DNA of 64,000 nucleotides from a gamma proteobacterium HTCC2207 (GTDB lineage: Bacteria; Pseudomonadota; Gammaproteobacteria; Pseudomonadales; Porticoccaceae), in contig CAJJAO010000006.1 in assembly GCA_905182265.1 (NCBI GenBank), forward strand, positions 1 through 64,000. Direction: 5' to 3'. The stretch's first letter is position 1. Every line of letters begins with the position of its first letter. Positions 34,786-44,368 of this stretch are shown piece after piece. A program made the translations under genes and the position numbers. A model generated the notes under the pieces. It ran no database searches, was not told the DNA's origin, and was given only the letters and a program-made list of their open reading frames with translations.

Positions 34786-35634
34786 TTAATCACTGCGAAG
34801 AGAGCTGAGACCTTCTTGTAACTGTTGGAGATGCTGTTGTAATTGTGGCCCTTTCTTTTGCGCAACGCCGATCGCCAATACATCAATCACCGCGAGATGG
34901 GCAATGCGTGAAGACAGTGGTGTATAAATCTGAATATCCTCTTTGGCATCTACCTCAATGGCAATGGTGGCATTGCGGGCAATAGGTGAGCCACTGGGAG
35001 CTATGGCGATCACAATGCCATTGGCCTTTTTCACCAGATCCATGGAATCTAATAAAGCCTTAGTGCGACCCGATTGAGAAATAGCCACAACCACGTCGCC
35101 TGCATGCAGAGAGGTAGCCGACATATTTTGTAAGTGAGGGTCAGAATATGCCGCCGAGGTAATTTGGAGTCGGAAGAACTTATGCTGGGCATCAAAGGCT
35201 ACGGCCGCAGAGGCCCCAAACCCATAAAACTCAACTCTTTTAGCGGCACAGATTGCAGCCACCGCCGCGTCAAGGCGCTCGATCACAAGACTCTCACGGA
35301 CTTTTAGCAAGGTATCCACGGTGGAATCAAATACCTTGTGGGTATATTCCCTAGTTGAGTCTGTGTCGGTTACAGCGATCTGACCATAGCTGGGACTAGC
35401 AGCCAGTTGCTGGGCTAAGGCTAGCTTAAAATCTTGAAAACCATGACACCCTACCGCGCGGCAAAAGCGCACCACCGTAGGTTCGCTCACTTCTGCTTTT
35501 TCTGCTAGGTCGACAATTCTCATGCGAATCACTTCAAGCAGATTTTTGAGAACGAAATCGGCCACTTTGCGCTCAGATTTACGTAGTTCCGGCAGCGTGT
35601 CGCTTATAGTTTGACTGAGTTCAGCGTGTTTCAT
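34786..35634 (-). CDS. hexR: RpiR-family transcriptional regulator, HexR-like
   Basis: 282 residues: an N-terminal RpiR helix-turn-helix (RKSERKVADFVL; VSEPTVVRFCRAVGCHGFQDFKL) and a C-terminal sugar-phosphate-binding SIS domain (RVEFYGFGASAAVAFDAQHKFFRL; VVAISQSGRTKALLDS). This pattern closely fits HexR, the regulator of the Entner-Doudoroff and central carbon genes whose ligand is 2-keto-3-deoxy-6-phosphogluconate. A HexR-type palindrome lies in its own promoter, consistent with autoregulation. Usual partners (zwf, edd, glk) are not adjacent, so the target set is unknown here. Confidence 0.82.
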   Translation of the reverse strand: MKHAELSQTISDTLPELRKSERKVADFVLKNLLEVIRMRIVDLAEKAEVSEPTVVRFCRAVGCHGFQDFKLALAQQLAASPSYGQIAVTDTDSTREYTHKVFDSTVDTLLKVRESLVIERLDAAVAAICAAKRVEFYGFGASAAVAFDAQHKFFRLQITSAAYSDPHLQNMSATSLHAGDVVVAISQSGRTKALLDSMDLVKKANGIVIAIAPSGSPIARNATIAIEVDAKEDIQIYTPLSSRIAHLAVIDVLAIGVAQKKGPQLQQHLQQLQEGLSSLRSD

Positions 35635-35653
35635 AGGTCGTCCGAAATAATTA

Positions 35654-35668
35654 TGTAAAAAATTTACA
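35654..35668. promoter_or_regulatory. candidate HexR operator
   Basis: TGTAAAAAATTTACA fits the TGTAA-N5-TTACA palindrome reported for HexR in gammaproteobacteria. It lies 20 nt upstream of the hexR start, in the hexR/uvrD divergent region. Confidence 0.65.
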
Positions 35669-35829
35669 AGAAATGGCCTTAAAACGCTAGTTTTGTAGTC
35701 AATTAACCACTGATTACTGGGTATATCGACTATTTACCCGTAAAACCGGCTTGTTTGACTACTGTAACGGATAAAAGAAATTTCTGTGGCTCCGCTTTTT
35801 TGCTCGCTAAGTTGCTAGAATGCAGGCCT

Positions 35830-37989
35830 ATGGACGTAACCCCGATACTCAATAATCTAAACCCTGCTCAGGAAGAAGCCGTCACCAGCGATAAAAAACA
35901 TCTGCTGGTTTTAGCGGGTGCTGGCAGCGGTAAAACTCGCGTACTGGTTCACCGTATTGCCTGGAAGATCCAGGTGGACGGTCTCAGCCCCTACAGCATA
36001 TTAGCGGTAACCTTTACCAACAAGGCTTCTCGAGAAATGCGTGAGCGCATTGAAGAGCTAATGGGCATGTCTCTGCGAGGCATGTGGGTAGGTACCTTTC
36101 ACGGTTTGGCTCATCGCCTACTTAAAGCCCACTGGCGCGATGTTAATCTGCCCGAAAATTTCCAAATTTTAGATTCTGATGATCAGTTGCGCCTAGTTAA
36201 GCGTGTGATGCGCGCGATGGATTTAGATGAGCAGCGCTGGCCACCCAAGCAGGCTCAGTGGTGGATCAATGGTCAGAAAGACGAAGGTTTGCGCGCTGCC
36301 CATATTCAAGAAGGCGGCGACCCTTATTTGGCAACCATGCTGCGTATTTATCGTGAGTACGAGGCCACTTGCGAAAGGCTGGGTGTCATTGATTTCGCGG
36401 AGCTGTTATTGCGGGCTCTGGAATTATGGAAACATAAGCCCGATGTGTTGGATCATTATCAGCAACGCTTCCGACACATTCTTGTCGACGAATTTCAGGA
36501 TACTAATGCCGTGCAATATGCCTGGTTGCGGTTACTGGCAGGCAAGGTAAGTGCGGTTACAGCGGTGGGCGACGACGATCAGTCAATCTACGGTTGGCGC
36601 GGTGCCAAAGTTGAAAACATTCTTAGCTACTCCCGTGATTTCGCCGAGACCCACACGGTTAAGCTAGAACAAAATTATCGCTCTACCTCGAATATTCTTA
36701 ACGCTGCCAATGCAGTGATCTCCAAGAACGCCGAGCGTTTAGGTAAAAGTCTGTGGACTGATGCCGGCGAAGGCGAAGCCATTGCCCTGTATGCCGCCTT
36801 TAATGAACATGATGAAGCGCGCTATATCGCTGACCGCTTACACAGCTGGGTGCATGAAGGTAACCGTCGCGAAGATGCAGCGATTCTTTATCGCTCTAAC
36901 GCTCAGTCTCGGGTACTTGAAGCTGCACTGTTGCAAGCTGATATCCCCTACCGTATCTATGGCGGCCAGCGCTTCTATGAGCGGCTCGAAATTAAAAACG
37001 CCCTCGCCTATTTACGCATGATGCTTAACTGCCATGACGATGTTGCATTTGAAAGAGTGGTCAATATTCCTGCGCGGGGCATTGGCGATCGCACCTTAGA
37101 ATTAATTCGTGAACTGTCCCGTGAGCAGGGCTGTTCAATGTGGTCGGCAGCGTCGACTATCGTCTCTGAAAAGCGTCTCGCTGCCCGAGCTAGTAATGCC
37201 ATCTCGGTGTTCATCGAATTGGTCAACGAAATGAGCGGACAGCTCGACGAGTTACCTCTTTCGGAACAGGCTGAAAATGCAATCCAACACAGCGGTCTTG
37301 TCGACATGTACCGCCGTGAAAAAGGCGAACGTGGTCAGGCGCGAGTGGAAAACCTTGAAGAGCTTGTTAGTGCCTGCCGTAACTTTGAGGCGGAAGATAA
37401 CGACCTTCCTGTACTGCCCCAATTTCTCGATCAGGTCGCATTAGATTCTGGTGACCGCCAAGCTGATCCCGATCAGGATGCTGTACAACTAATGACCTTG
37501 CACAGCGCCAAGGGTTTGGAATTTCCTCTAGTGTTTCTTGCAGGCATGGAGGAAAATTTATTCCCCCACAAAATGTCTTTAGACGAGCCTGGCCGGCTTG
37601 AAGAAGAGCGCCGTCTTGCCTATGTAGGTATTACTCGCGCCATGCAAAAGCTCTATTTAACCTTTGCTGAGAGTCGCTCTATTTACGGTACCGAGTCATT
37701 TAATTCGGTGTCGCGCTTTGTGCGGGACATCCCCACGGACTACATTGAAGAAGTACGCTTGCAAAATAATATTGCCAGGCCTACTAGTTATGCAGCGGGA
37801 TCGATACAGAGTGATCAAGGAGAGGCTACGGGCTTTAGCCTGGGCCAGCAAATTATGCACAATGTTTATGGTGAGGGCGTGATCCTAAACTTTGAAGGTA
37901 ACGGGCCCAGGGCAAGAGTGCATGTTAGCTTTGAAGAAGTAGGCACAAAAATATTAATCTTAGCGTCAGCAAATCTGACGGGTATCTAA
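35830..37989 (+). CDS. uvrD: DNA helicase II UvrD
   Basis: Superfamily 1 3'-5' helicase for mismatch and nucleotide excision repair. Walker A is LAGAGSGKTRVLVHRIAW, motif Ia TFTNKASREMRERI, motif II DEFQDTNAVQYAWLRLLA, motif III GDDDQSIYGWRGAKVENI and motif V/VI LHSAKGLEFPLVFLAGMEE / YVGITRAMQKLYL. The start at ATG 35830 (MDVTPILNNLNPAQEEAV) matches E. coli UvrD, giving 719 residues versus 720; the track start is 25 codons earlier. The C-terminal Tudor-like segment (GEGVILNFEGNGPRARVHV) distinguishes it from Rep. Confidence 0.95.
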   Translation: MDVTPILNNLNPAQEEAVTSDKKHLLVLAGAGSGKTRVLVHRIAWKIQVDGLSPYSILAVTFTNKASREMRERIEELMGMSLRGMWVGTFHGLAHRLLKAHWRDVNLPENFQILDSDDQLRLVKRVMRAMDLDEQRWPPKQAQWWINGQKDEGLRAAHIQEGGDPYLATMLRIYREYEATCERLGVIDFAELLLRALELWKHKPDVLDHYQQRFRHILVDEFQDTNAVQYAWLRLLAGKVSAVTAVGDDDQSIYGWRGAKVENILSYSRDFAETHTVKLEQNYRSTSNILNAANAVISKNAERLGKSLWTDAGEGEAIALYAAFNEHDEARYIADRLHSWVHEGNRREDAAILYRSNAQSRVLEAALLQADIPYRIYGGQRFYERLEIKNALAYLRMMLNCHDDVAFERVVNIPARGIGDRTLELIRELSREQGCSMWSAASTIVSEKRLAARASNAISVFIELVNEMSGQLDELPLSEQAENAIQHSGLVDMYRREKGERGQARVENLEELVSACRNFEAEDNDLPVLPQFLDQVALDSGDRQADPDQDAVQLMTLHSAKGLEFPLVFLAGMEENLFPHKMSLDEPGRLEEERRLAYVGITRAMQKLYLTFAESRSIYGTESFNSVSRFVRDIPTDYIEEVRLQNNIARPTSYAAGSIQSDQGEATGFSLGQQIMHNVYGEGVILNFEGNGPRARVHVSFEEVGTKILILASANLTGI

Positions 37990-38025
37990 AACAATAAAAT
38001 TTAATTTATAGCGAAGGATAGAACC

Positions 38026-39141
38026 ATGCGTATTGGCCTAATTGTAATACTGTCTTTATTCATCATGAGCTGCGGCGAAAATACCACCGATATAAGTACC
38101 GGGACGAGCACTGATAAAAAAGCAGCGAGTGCTGGCAGCGACACACAGCAAACCTTTAAGTGGAAGCTAGTAACCACCTGGCCAAAAAACTATCCCGGGT
38201 TGGGCACTGCGCCAGAAAATTTTGCTAAAAAAGTCGATGCCATGAGTGGTGGAAGACTGAAAATAAAAGTCTATGGTGCTGGCCAGTTAGTACCGGCTTT
38301 CGAAGTCTTTGACGCGGTGAGCCAAGGTACTGCGCAAGTGGGCCATGGAGCTTCTTATTACTGGACAGGTAAATCCAAGGCAACAGGGTTCTTTACCTCA
38401 GTACCCTTCGGCCTAAATGCCCAAGAGATGAATGGCTGGCTGCATTATGGCGGTGGTCTAGAATTGTGGCGTGAACTCTACGAGCCCTTTAACCTAGTTC
38501 CCTTTGCTGGCGGCAGTACTGGTGTGCAAATGGCTGGTTGGTTTAATCGTGAGATTAATTCAATGGAAGATATCAAAGGTTTAAAAATGCGCATCCCCGG
38601 TATGGGCGGTGACGTGTTTACTCGCGCTGGCGGTATCGCTGTCACCATTCCAGGCGGCGAACTCTATACTTCTATGCAAACCGGCGTGATTGACGCAACG
38701 GAGTGGGTTGGCCCCTATAACGATCTAGCATTTGGTTTTCATCAGGTGGCAAAGTATTACTACTACCCAGGCTGGCACGAGCCGGGTTCTATTTTAGAAT
38801 TAATCGTCAACAAAGATGCCTATGCTTCTCTACCAGCAGACCTTCAGGCAATTGTTGAAGGTGCCGCTCGAGCGGTTAATCAGGACATGTTAGATGAGTA
38901 CACTGCGCGCAATAACACTGCGCTGGTAGAGCTAGTCGAAACCCATGGTGTTGATGTTCGCAAGTTACCGGACGAGGTGTTGAGCGAGCTACGTAAAATT
39001 TCTGGGGAAGTTCTGGAAGAGCTGGCAACAGATTCAGAGATCGCCAATCGGATTGCTGTGTCGGTTAAAGCGTTTCAGGAACAGGCAACCGCTTATCATG
39101 CCATTTCAGAAGAAGCCTATTATGATGCGCGAAAGCAGTAA
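38026..39141 (+). CDS. TRAP-type solute-binding lipoprotein (DctP family, TakP-like)
   Basis: Extracytoplasmic substrate-binding protein of a tripartite ATP-independent periplasmic transporter. A lipoprotein signal ends IMSCGEN with the lipidated Cys at residue 16, followed by a short Ser/Thr/Lys-rich linker and the DctP domain. KWKLVTTWPKNYPGLGTAPENF, YYWTGKSKATGFF and DATEWVGPYNDLAFG resemble the subgroup that binds 2-oxo acids and other monocarboxylates (TakP-like). No DctQ or DctM membrane genes are adjacent, so the partner permease must lie elsewhere or the protein has another role. It is followed by a strong bidirectional terminator. Confidence 0.85.
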   Translation: MRIGLIVILSLFIMSCGENTTDISTGTSTDKKAASAGSDTQQTFKWKLVTTWPKNYPGLGTAPENFAKKVDAMSGGRLKIKVYGAGQLVPAFEVFDAVSQGTAQVGHGASYYWTGKSKATGFFTSVPFGLNAQEMNGWLHYGGGLELWRELYEPFNLVPFAGGSTGVQMAGWFNREINSMEDIKGLKMRIPGMGGDVFTRAGGIAVTIPGGELYTSMQTGVIDATEWVGPYNDLAFGFHQVAKYYYYPGWHEPGSILELIVNKDAYASLPADLQAIVEGAARAVNQDMLDEYTARNNTALVELVETHGVDVRKLPDEVLSELRKISGEVLEELATDSEIANRIAVSVKAFQEQATAYHAISEEAYYDARKQ

Positions 39142-39172
39142 TGCTTTTTAACAGCAAGTAGCTATAGCTAAT

Positions 39173-39202
39173 AAAAAAGGCCGAGTAAAATCGGCCTTTT
39201 TT
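39173..39202. terminator. bidirectional rho-independent terminator
   Basis: AAAAAAGGCCGA-GTAAAA-TCGGCCTTTTTT is a perfect inverted repeat with A/T flanks, so it can stop both the dctP-like transcript and the converging trkH transcript. Confidence 0.92.
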
Positions 39203-39220
39203 ATGGGTGGCTTACAGCAA

Positions 39221-40669
39221 TTAGTTTTTCCAAAACGTAGGGGTAAACAATACCAACAGAGTAAAGATTTCTAAACGACCCAGTAACATTCCCCAGCACA
39301 GCACCCACTTAGCGAAGCTACCGATATCGGCATAGTTGGTGGCTACAGCACCAAGACCGGGGCCAAGGTTATTTAGTGCGGCAGCGGTTGCCGACCAAGC
39401 AGTAACATAGTCTAGACCGGACGCCAGCAGCAACAGCACCATCAAATAAAATATCGCTAGATAGACACCGACAAATGCCCATATGGCATCCAACACTCGG
39501 TCGGGAATTTTGCGATTGCGAATCTTGATTGGCAGTAATGCGTTGGGGTGTACTAAACGATAAATTTCTCTGATGCCCTGCTGGGCCAAAATTAACATGC
39601 GACCAATTTTGATACCGCCACCGGTAGATCCAGCACAGGCGCCAAAAAATGAAAGGAACAGTAAAAAGAAAGGCAGGAACGTCGGCCAAGCATTGAACTC
39701 GGTCGTGGCAAAGCCTGTGGTGGTCATGATAGATATAAGCTGAAATGCGCCCTGACTAAAGCTCTCGTTCCAGTCGTAGGTGCCGCTGTAATAGAGATAG
39801 AGGCATGTAATGACCATGCCAATAAACAGCAAGTAAAAGTACATGCGCGCTTCAGGATCGGCCCAGTAGTAAGAAAGCTTGCGGCCGTGTAACACTTGAT
39901 AGTGCAATGCAAAGTTAAGCCCAGAGACCACCATAAAAAACGAGCAGATAGTCATGATCATGCCGCTATCAAAAAACCCGATGCTGGCATCATGGGTTGA
40001 GAAACCACCGATGGCGACTGTTGAAAAACTGTGTCCAATGGCGTCGAAACCTGTCATGCCGGCAGCCCAATAGGCCAGTGCGCAGAGTACCGTTAAGCCA
40101 AGATAAATGCGAAACAGCACGTTGGCCGTTTCGGTAATGCGCGGGGTTAACTTTGAGTCTTTCATGGCTCCGGGTGTTTCGGCGCGATAAATCTGCATGC
40201 CTCCAACCCCAAGCATCGGCAAGATGGCTACTGCGATAACGACGATACCAATACCACCCAACCACTGCAGCTGCTGACGGTAATAGAGGATCGATTTGGG
40301 TAGGTCATCTAGGCCGGAAATAACCGTTGCACCCGTAGTGGTTAGACCTGACACCGATTCAAATAGGGCGTCCATAAAACTTAGGTTGGGGGCTTCGGAC
40401 AGCATGAGCGGCAGTGCGCCAAAAGTACTGAGTACTAACCAGAAAAACACGGTGACAATAAAGCCATCTCGAGTGCGTAGCTCCCCAACCCGTTTTCTGG
40501 CGGGTAACCAAAAGGCCAAGCCGACGATTAGGGTGATGGCGAAGGCTAGTAGAAAAGTGTGAGAGGTAGTTTCGTTATAGATCGATGCCACGATAATCGG
40601 CGTCAACATAGTCAGGCTGAATATCATCAGCAAGACACCGAGTACTCGGGCTGTAATGGCAAAATGCAT
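39221..40669 (-). CDS. trkH: Trk potassium uptake membrane subunit TrkH/TrkI
   Basis: Potassium channel-like transporter subunit. The 482-residue protein has many membrane segments and the four selectivity-filter pore loops with their glycines (for example TTTGATVISGL, AIGGFSTHD, TTTGFATTEF, NNLGPGLGAV), plus the conserved GACAGSTGGGIKIGR. It lies downstream of trkA by 13 nt, so membrane channel and cytoplasmic regulator are probably co-transcribed, unlike in E. coli and P. aeruginosa where trkH is elsewhere. Confidence 0.94.
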   Translation of the reverse strand: MHFAITARVLGVLLMIFSLTMLTPIIVASIYNETTSHTFLLAFAITLIVGLAFWLPARKRVGELRTRDGFIVTVFFWLVLSTFGALPLMLSEAPNLSFMDALFESVSGLTTTGATVISGLDDLPKSILYYRQQLQWLGGIGIVVIAVAILPMLGVGGMQIYRAETPGAMKDSKLTPRITETANVLFRIYLGLTVLCALAYWAAGMTGFDAIGHSFSTVAIGGFSTHDASIGFFDSGMIMTICSFFMVVSGLNFALHYQVLHGRKLSYYWADPEARMYFYLLFIGMVITCLYLYYSGTYDWNESFSQGAFQLISIMTTTGFATTEFNAWPTFLPFFLLFLSFFGACAGSTGGGIKIGRMLILAQQGIREIYRLVHPNALLPIKIRNRKIPDRVLDAIWAFVGVYLAIFYLMVLLLLASGLDYVTAWSATAAALNNLGPGLGAVATNYADIGSFAKWVLCWGMLLGRLEIFTLLVLFTPTFWKN

Positions 40670-40682
40670 ATTGATCTATGCC

Positions 40683-42071
40683 CTAGAAAAAGCTGAAATT
40701 AACCGCGAATAACTTCTCGACGGCTTTAGTGTTTTCTTTATCGACCACAAACACAATCACATGGTCTTCGGCTTGGATCACGGTGTCATGGTGGGCAATA
40801 ATAACCTCCCCATTGCGCACCAGCGCCGCCAAGGTAGATCCGGGGGGCGACTTAATGTCACCGATGGCACGGCCAATTACCTTAGAACTTTTTTGGTCGC
40901 CATGAACCACTATTTCAAGTGCTTCTGCGGCACCGCGTCGAAGCGAGTGCACACTTACTGTATCGCCTCGACGGACATGTGTGAGCAGTGAGCTGGTGGT
41001 CGCCTGCTGGGGTGATATGGCGATATCAATTTCGCCGCCTTGCATTAGGTCCGCGTAAACTGGGTTAGAGATCAGTGTCATCACCTTTCTCGCCCCCAGC
41101 CTTTTGGCCAGTAGCGACGCCATAATGTTCACTTCGTCATCATTGGTTAGCGCTAAGAAAACATCTGTTTTATCAATGTTTTCATCGAGGAGTAATTCTT
41201 GGTCCGTTGCCGAGCCTTGCAGCACTACGGCCTTATTGAGCTTCTCTGAGAGGTAGGCTGCGCGGTCGGCAGAGAACTCAATAATCTTAATATTGTATTC
41301 GTCTTCGAGAGCTTTGGTGAGGCGGTAACCAATATTGCCGCCACCGGCGATCATCAGTCGGCGATAGGGTTTTTCGAGGCGTCGCAGTTCACTCATTACC
41401 TTGCGAATATTTTTCTTGGCGGCAATAAAGAACACTTCGTCGCCGTCTTCGATCACCGTGTCACCCACGGGAAATAGGGCGCTATCTTTGCGGAAAATGG
41501 CCGCTACTCGGGCATCAACATTGGGTATATGTTCTTTTAGGGTGCGCAGCTCTTGGCCAACCAGAGGACTATTGGCGACCGCCCGCAATGCAACTAACTG
41601 CAGAGCGCCATCGGCAAAATCCAACACCTGAAGTGCACCAGGCTGCTCGACTAGCTTACGAATATAGTCAGTCACCACCTGCTCAGGGGTAATCATCACA
41701 TCAACCGGCATATGCTTGTCGTTAAACAGCAGCTTTTTATATTTGGGATTGGTGTAGTTGGGGGCACGAACCCGAGCAATTTTGGTGGGGGTGTGAAATA
41801 GCGAGTAGGCAACCTGACAGGCAATAATGTTGATCTCATCGCTGTTGGTGACAGCGACCAACATATCAGCATCTTCAATGCCTGCCTGCACCAACACGTC
41901 GGGATAACAGCCGGTGCCGACTACGGTGCGAATATCGAGACGATCTTGTAGTGCACGCAGAGCGTTGTCATTGATATCGACAACGGTAATGTCGTTGTAC
42001 TCTCGGGCCAGATTCTCTGCCAATGTAGCGCCTACCTGTCCGGCGCCGACTATCACTATTTTCATGGTCAT
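40683..42071 (-). CDS. trkA: Trk potassium uptake NAD-binding regulator TrkA
   Basis: Peripheral regulator of the Trk channel. Two tandem Rossmann NAD-binding domains are visible (IVGAGQVGATLAENLA near residue 6 and IAGGGNIGYRLTKALE near 235), each followed by a TrkA-C domain. 462 residues, near E. coli (458). ATG 42071 overlaps the rsmB stop as ATGA; a second ATG two codons later matches the E. coli start. It belongs to the def-fmt-rsmB-trkA-trkH run. Confidence 0.97.
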   Translation of the reverse strand: MTMKIVIVGAGQVGATLAENLAREYNDITVVDINDNALRALQDRLDIRTVVGTGCYPDVLVQAGIEDADMLVAVTNSDEINIIACQVAYSLFHTPTKIARVRAPNYTNPKYKKLLFNDKHMPVDVMITPEQVVTDYIRKLVEQPGALQVLDFADGALQLVALRAVANSPLVGQELRTLKEHIPNVDARVAAIFRKDSALFPVGDTVIEDGDEVFFIAAKKNIRKVMSELRRLEKPYRRLMIAGGGNIGYRLTKALEDEYNIKIIEFSADRAAYLSEKLNKAVVLQGSATDQELLLDENIDKTDVFLALTNDDEVNIMASLLAKRLGARKVMTLISNPVYADLMQGGEIDIAISPQQATTSSLLTHVRRGDTVSVHSLRRGAAEALEIVVHGDQKSSKVIGRAIGDIKSPPGSTLAALVRNGEVIIAHHDTVIQAEDHVIVFVVDKENTKAVEKLFAVNFSFF

Positions 42072-43411
42072 TCCGAGTTGTTATCAGCCTTCTTTTCTAA
42101 GCTGGCCTTTTGCAAGCGGCAATAATAGAACCCATCGTTGCCATTAATGGCGGGAAATAACTGCCGCCCATAATCTGTTTTGATTCCCCAGTCTGCGTCA
42201 ATGGTTAGCAGTGAGGCATCGGCATTGTCTGCCAAAAACTGTTCAATTACCCGATCGTTTTCGTCTGGCAAAACAGAGCATGTTGCGTAGAGCAGAATGC
42301 CACCTTTATTCAGGGTTTGCCAAAGCTGATTAACCAGCTGTAACTGTATGGCTGCTAGCTTAGCAATATCCGCAGGTTTGCGCAGTATTTTGATATCTGG
42401 GTGACGTCGAATCACGCCGCTTGCCGAACAGGGTGCATCAACAAGAATTCGATCAAAAGGTGTGCGATTAAACGGAGCTGGGTCCCACCATTGTTCTAGA
42501 TTACCCGCATCCGCAGCGACTAATTCTGCTTCAAGGCCCAGGCGTTGCAAATTTTCAGTGACGCGAACAAGGCGACGCTGCTCCAGATCTAAAGCCACTA
42601 CTCTGCCTAAGTCTGGCTGACTCTCGAGAATGTGGCAGGTCTTGCCCCCGGGGGCGCAGCAGGCATCCAGCACAGTTTGGCCCGTCTCTAGCATGAGCAG
42701 CGGGGCTGCTAGCTGTGCGGCCTCGTCCTGCACGCTGGCGTAGCCATTGGCAAAATCTGGCAGTGCGGTAACGTCCATGGGTGCCGTCAGCACAATTCCC
42801 TGAGGACTGTGTAGGGCTTCGGTGGCAGCAATGTCGGCGGCTGCCAGCTGATCGAGATAATCCTGACGCGACGTGCGTAGTTCATTGACTCGCAGCACCA
42901 TAGGGGCGCGTTCATTATTCGCCGCAATAATATTGTCAGCGGTCTCTGTCGGCCAAGAGTCACGAATCTTACCCAACAGCCACTTTGGATGTGCCGTTTG
43001 AAATACCTGATTGTCGGCTTGCTGATCAATGAGCTCTTGTCCCTGGCGCTGAAAGTTGCGCAACACCGCGTTAACGAGACCTTTTGCCCAGCGACGATTT
43101 AGTTTGGCGGTTGCCGACACGGTTTCGTTGATGACAGCGTGGTCGGCAATGCGCATATACATGAGCTGGTAAAGGCCACAGGCCACCAGACCCTGAATTT
43201 CTAAATCTTTTTCACGCAGTGGCTTTGCAATAAGCTCTTTAAGCAGAATAGCAATCTGGGGATACCAGCGCATGGTGCCAAAACATAGCTCCTTTAAGAG
43301 AGGGCGTTCTTTCTCGTCTACCTTGTCGCTGTACTCGGGTAGAAGTGCCGAGAGGGATTGTCCCCGCAGGACCTTGGCGATGACCTCTGCAGCGGCGGCG
43401 CGAACATTCAT
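42068..43411 (-). CDS. rsmB: 16S rRNA (cytosine-C5) methyltransferase RsmB
   Basis: Methylates C967 of 16S rRNA. The NusB-like N-terminal domain is followed by the SAM domain with LDACCAPGGKTCHIL, the PC-motif DAPCSASGVIRRHPDIK and the catalytic-motif YATCSVLPDEND. 447 residues, close to the usual 430. It lies 3 nt after fmt and overlaps trkA by 4 nt, the conserved order in gammaproteobacteria. Confidence 0.97.
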   Translation of the reverse strand: MNVRAAAAEVIAKVLRGQSLSALLPEYSDKVDEKERPLLKELCFGTMRWYPQIAILLKELIAKPLREKDLEIQGLVACGLYQLMYMRIADHAVINETVSATAKLNRRWAKGLVNAVLRNFQRQGQELIDQQADNQVFQTAHPKWLLGKIRDSWPTETADNIIAANNERAPMVLRVNELRTSRQDYLDQLAAADIAATEALHSPQGIVLTAPMDVTALPDFANGYASVQDEAAQLAAPLLMLETGQTVLDACCAPGGKTCHILESQPDLGRVVALDLEQRRLVRVTENLQRLGLEAELVAADAGNLEQWWDPAPFNRTPFDRILVDAPCSASGVIRRHPDIKILRKPADIAKLAAIQLQLVNQLWQTLNKGGILLYATCSVLPDENDRVIEQFLADNADASLLTIDADWGIKTDYGRQLFPAINGNDGFYYCRLQKASLEKKADNNSE

Positions 43412-43414
43412 CGG

Positions 43415-44356
43415 TTAGGCTCCAAGCTGTTGGTCAACAGCAAATAGATCGGCACGGGATTTTAATATTTCAGACACCGGCATTCTTGATTTTCCGGCTA
43501 GCTGGATTTCTGTTAGCACCAAACTGCCCTGCCCGCAGGCTACTACCAAGCTGTTGGCGTCAGCGCTAATAATCTTACCAGGTGTGTCGGCGTGGTCTGT
43601 TGGCCCCAATGTTGCCGTCCAGACTTTTAAGCGCTGTCCGTCGACCAGGCTATAAGCAGCGGGAAAAGGGTTCAGGGCGCGTATACGACGATCAAGAATC
43701 ACCGCCGACTGAGACCAGTCTATCAAGGCTTCAGTTTTATCGATTTTACTGGCATAGGTGCTCTGTTGGTTATCTTGAGCAATACCCACGGCGGTGCCTT
43801 TTTCTAACTTAGCTAAATCCTGTAACAGAGCCGGTGCGCCCAGCTCTGCCAGTTTGTCGTAAAGAGCGCCGCTGGTATCAGTATCTAGGATTGGGCAGCG
43901 GGCAACACTGAGCATCGCGCCCGTATCTAGGCCTGCATCCATCTGCATGATAGTCACACCAGTTTCGGCATCACCGGCTTCAATCGCCCGCTGAATTGGG
44001 GCAGCGCCCCGCCAGCGCGGCAGTATCGAGCCGTGCACATTAATGCATCCTCGACGCGGTGTATCTAGCACGGCTTGAGGAAGAATAAGACCATAGGCCA
44101 CCACCACCATAATGTCGGCACCAAGCTCGGCTAGCACTGCCTGAGCTTCTGGGGCTTTAAGAGACTGGGGTTGGTAAACAGGTAGGTCATGTTCTAGAGC
44201 GACCAGTTTAACGGCGCTGGAGGTCAGTTTTTTGCCGCGCCCCGCTGGGCGATCGGGCTGAGTATAGACAGCCACGACAGAATGGCGGACATCATTGATA
44301 AGGGCTTGAAGGTGTGTGGCGGCAAAGTGTGGGGTACCGGCGAAGATAATCTTCAA
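43415..44356 (-). CDS. fmt: methionyl-tRNA formyltransferase
   Basis: Formylates initiator Met-tRNA using 10-formyltetrahydrofolate. Hallmarks are IIFAGTPHFAATHLQALI at the start, the catalytic INVHGSILPRWRGAAPIQRAI with Asn and His, and TGVTIMQMDAGLDTGAML. 313 residues, as usual. It lies 12 nt after def, pairing formylation with deformylation. Confidence 0.97.
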   Translation of the reverse strand: MKIIFAGTPHFAATHLQALINDVRHSVVAVYTQPDRPAGRGKKLTSSAVKLVALEHDLPVYQPQSLKAPEAQAVLAELGADIMVVVAYGLILPQAVLDTPRRGCINVHGSILPRWRGAAPIQRAIEAGDAETGVTIMQMDAGLDTGAMLSVARCPILDTDTSGALYDKLAELGAPALLQDLAKLEKGTAVGIAQDNQQSTYASKIDKTEALIDWSQSAVILDRRIRALNPFPAAYSLVDGQRLKVWTATLGPTDHADTPGKIISADANSLVVACGQGSLVLTEIQLAGKSRMPVSEILKSRADLFAVDQQLGA

Positions 44357-44368
44357 GCTATACGCTTC

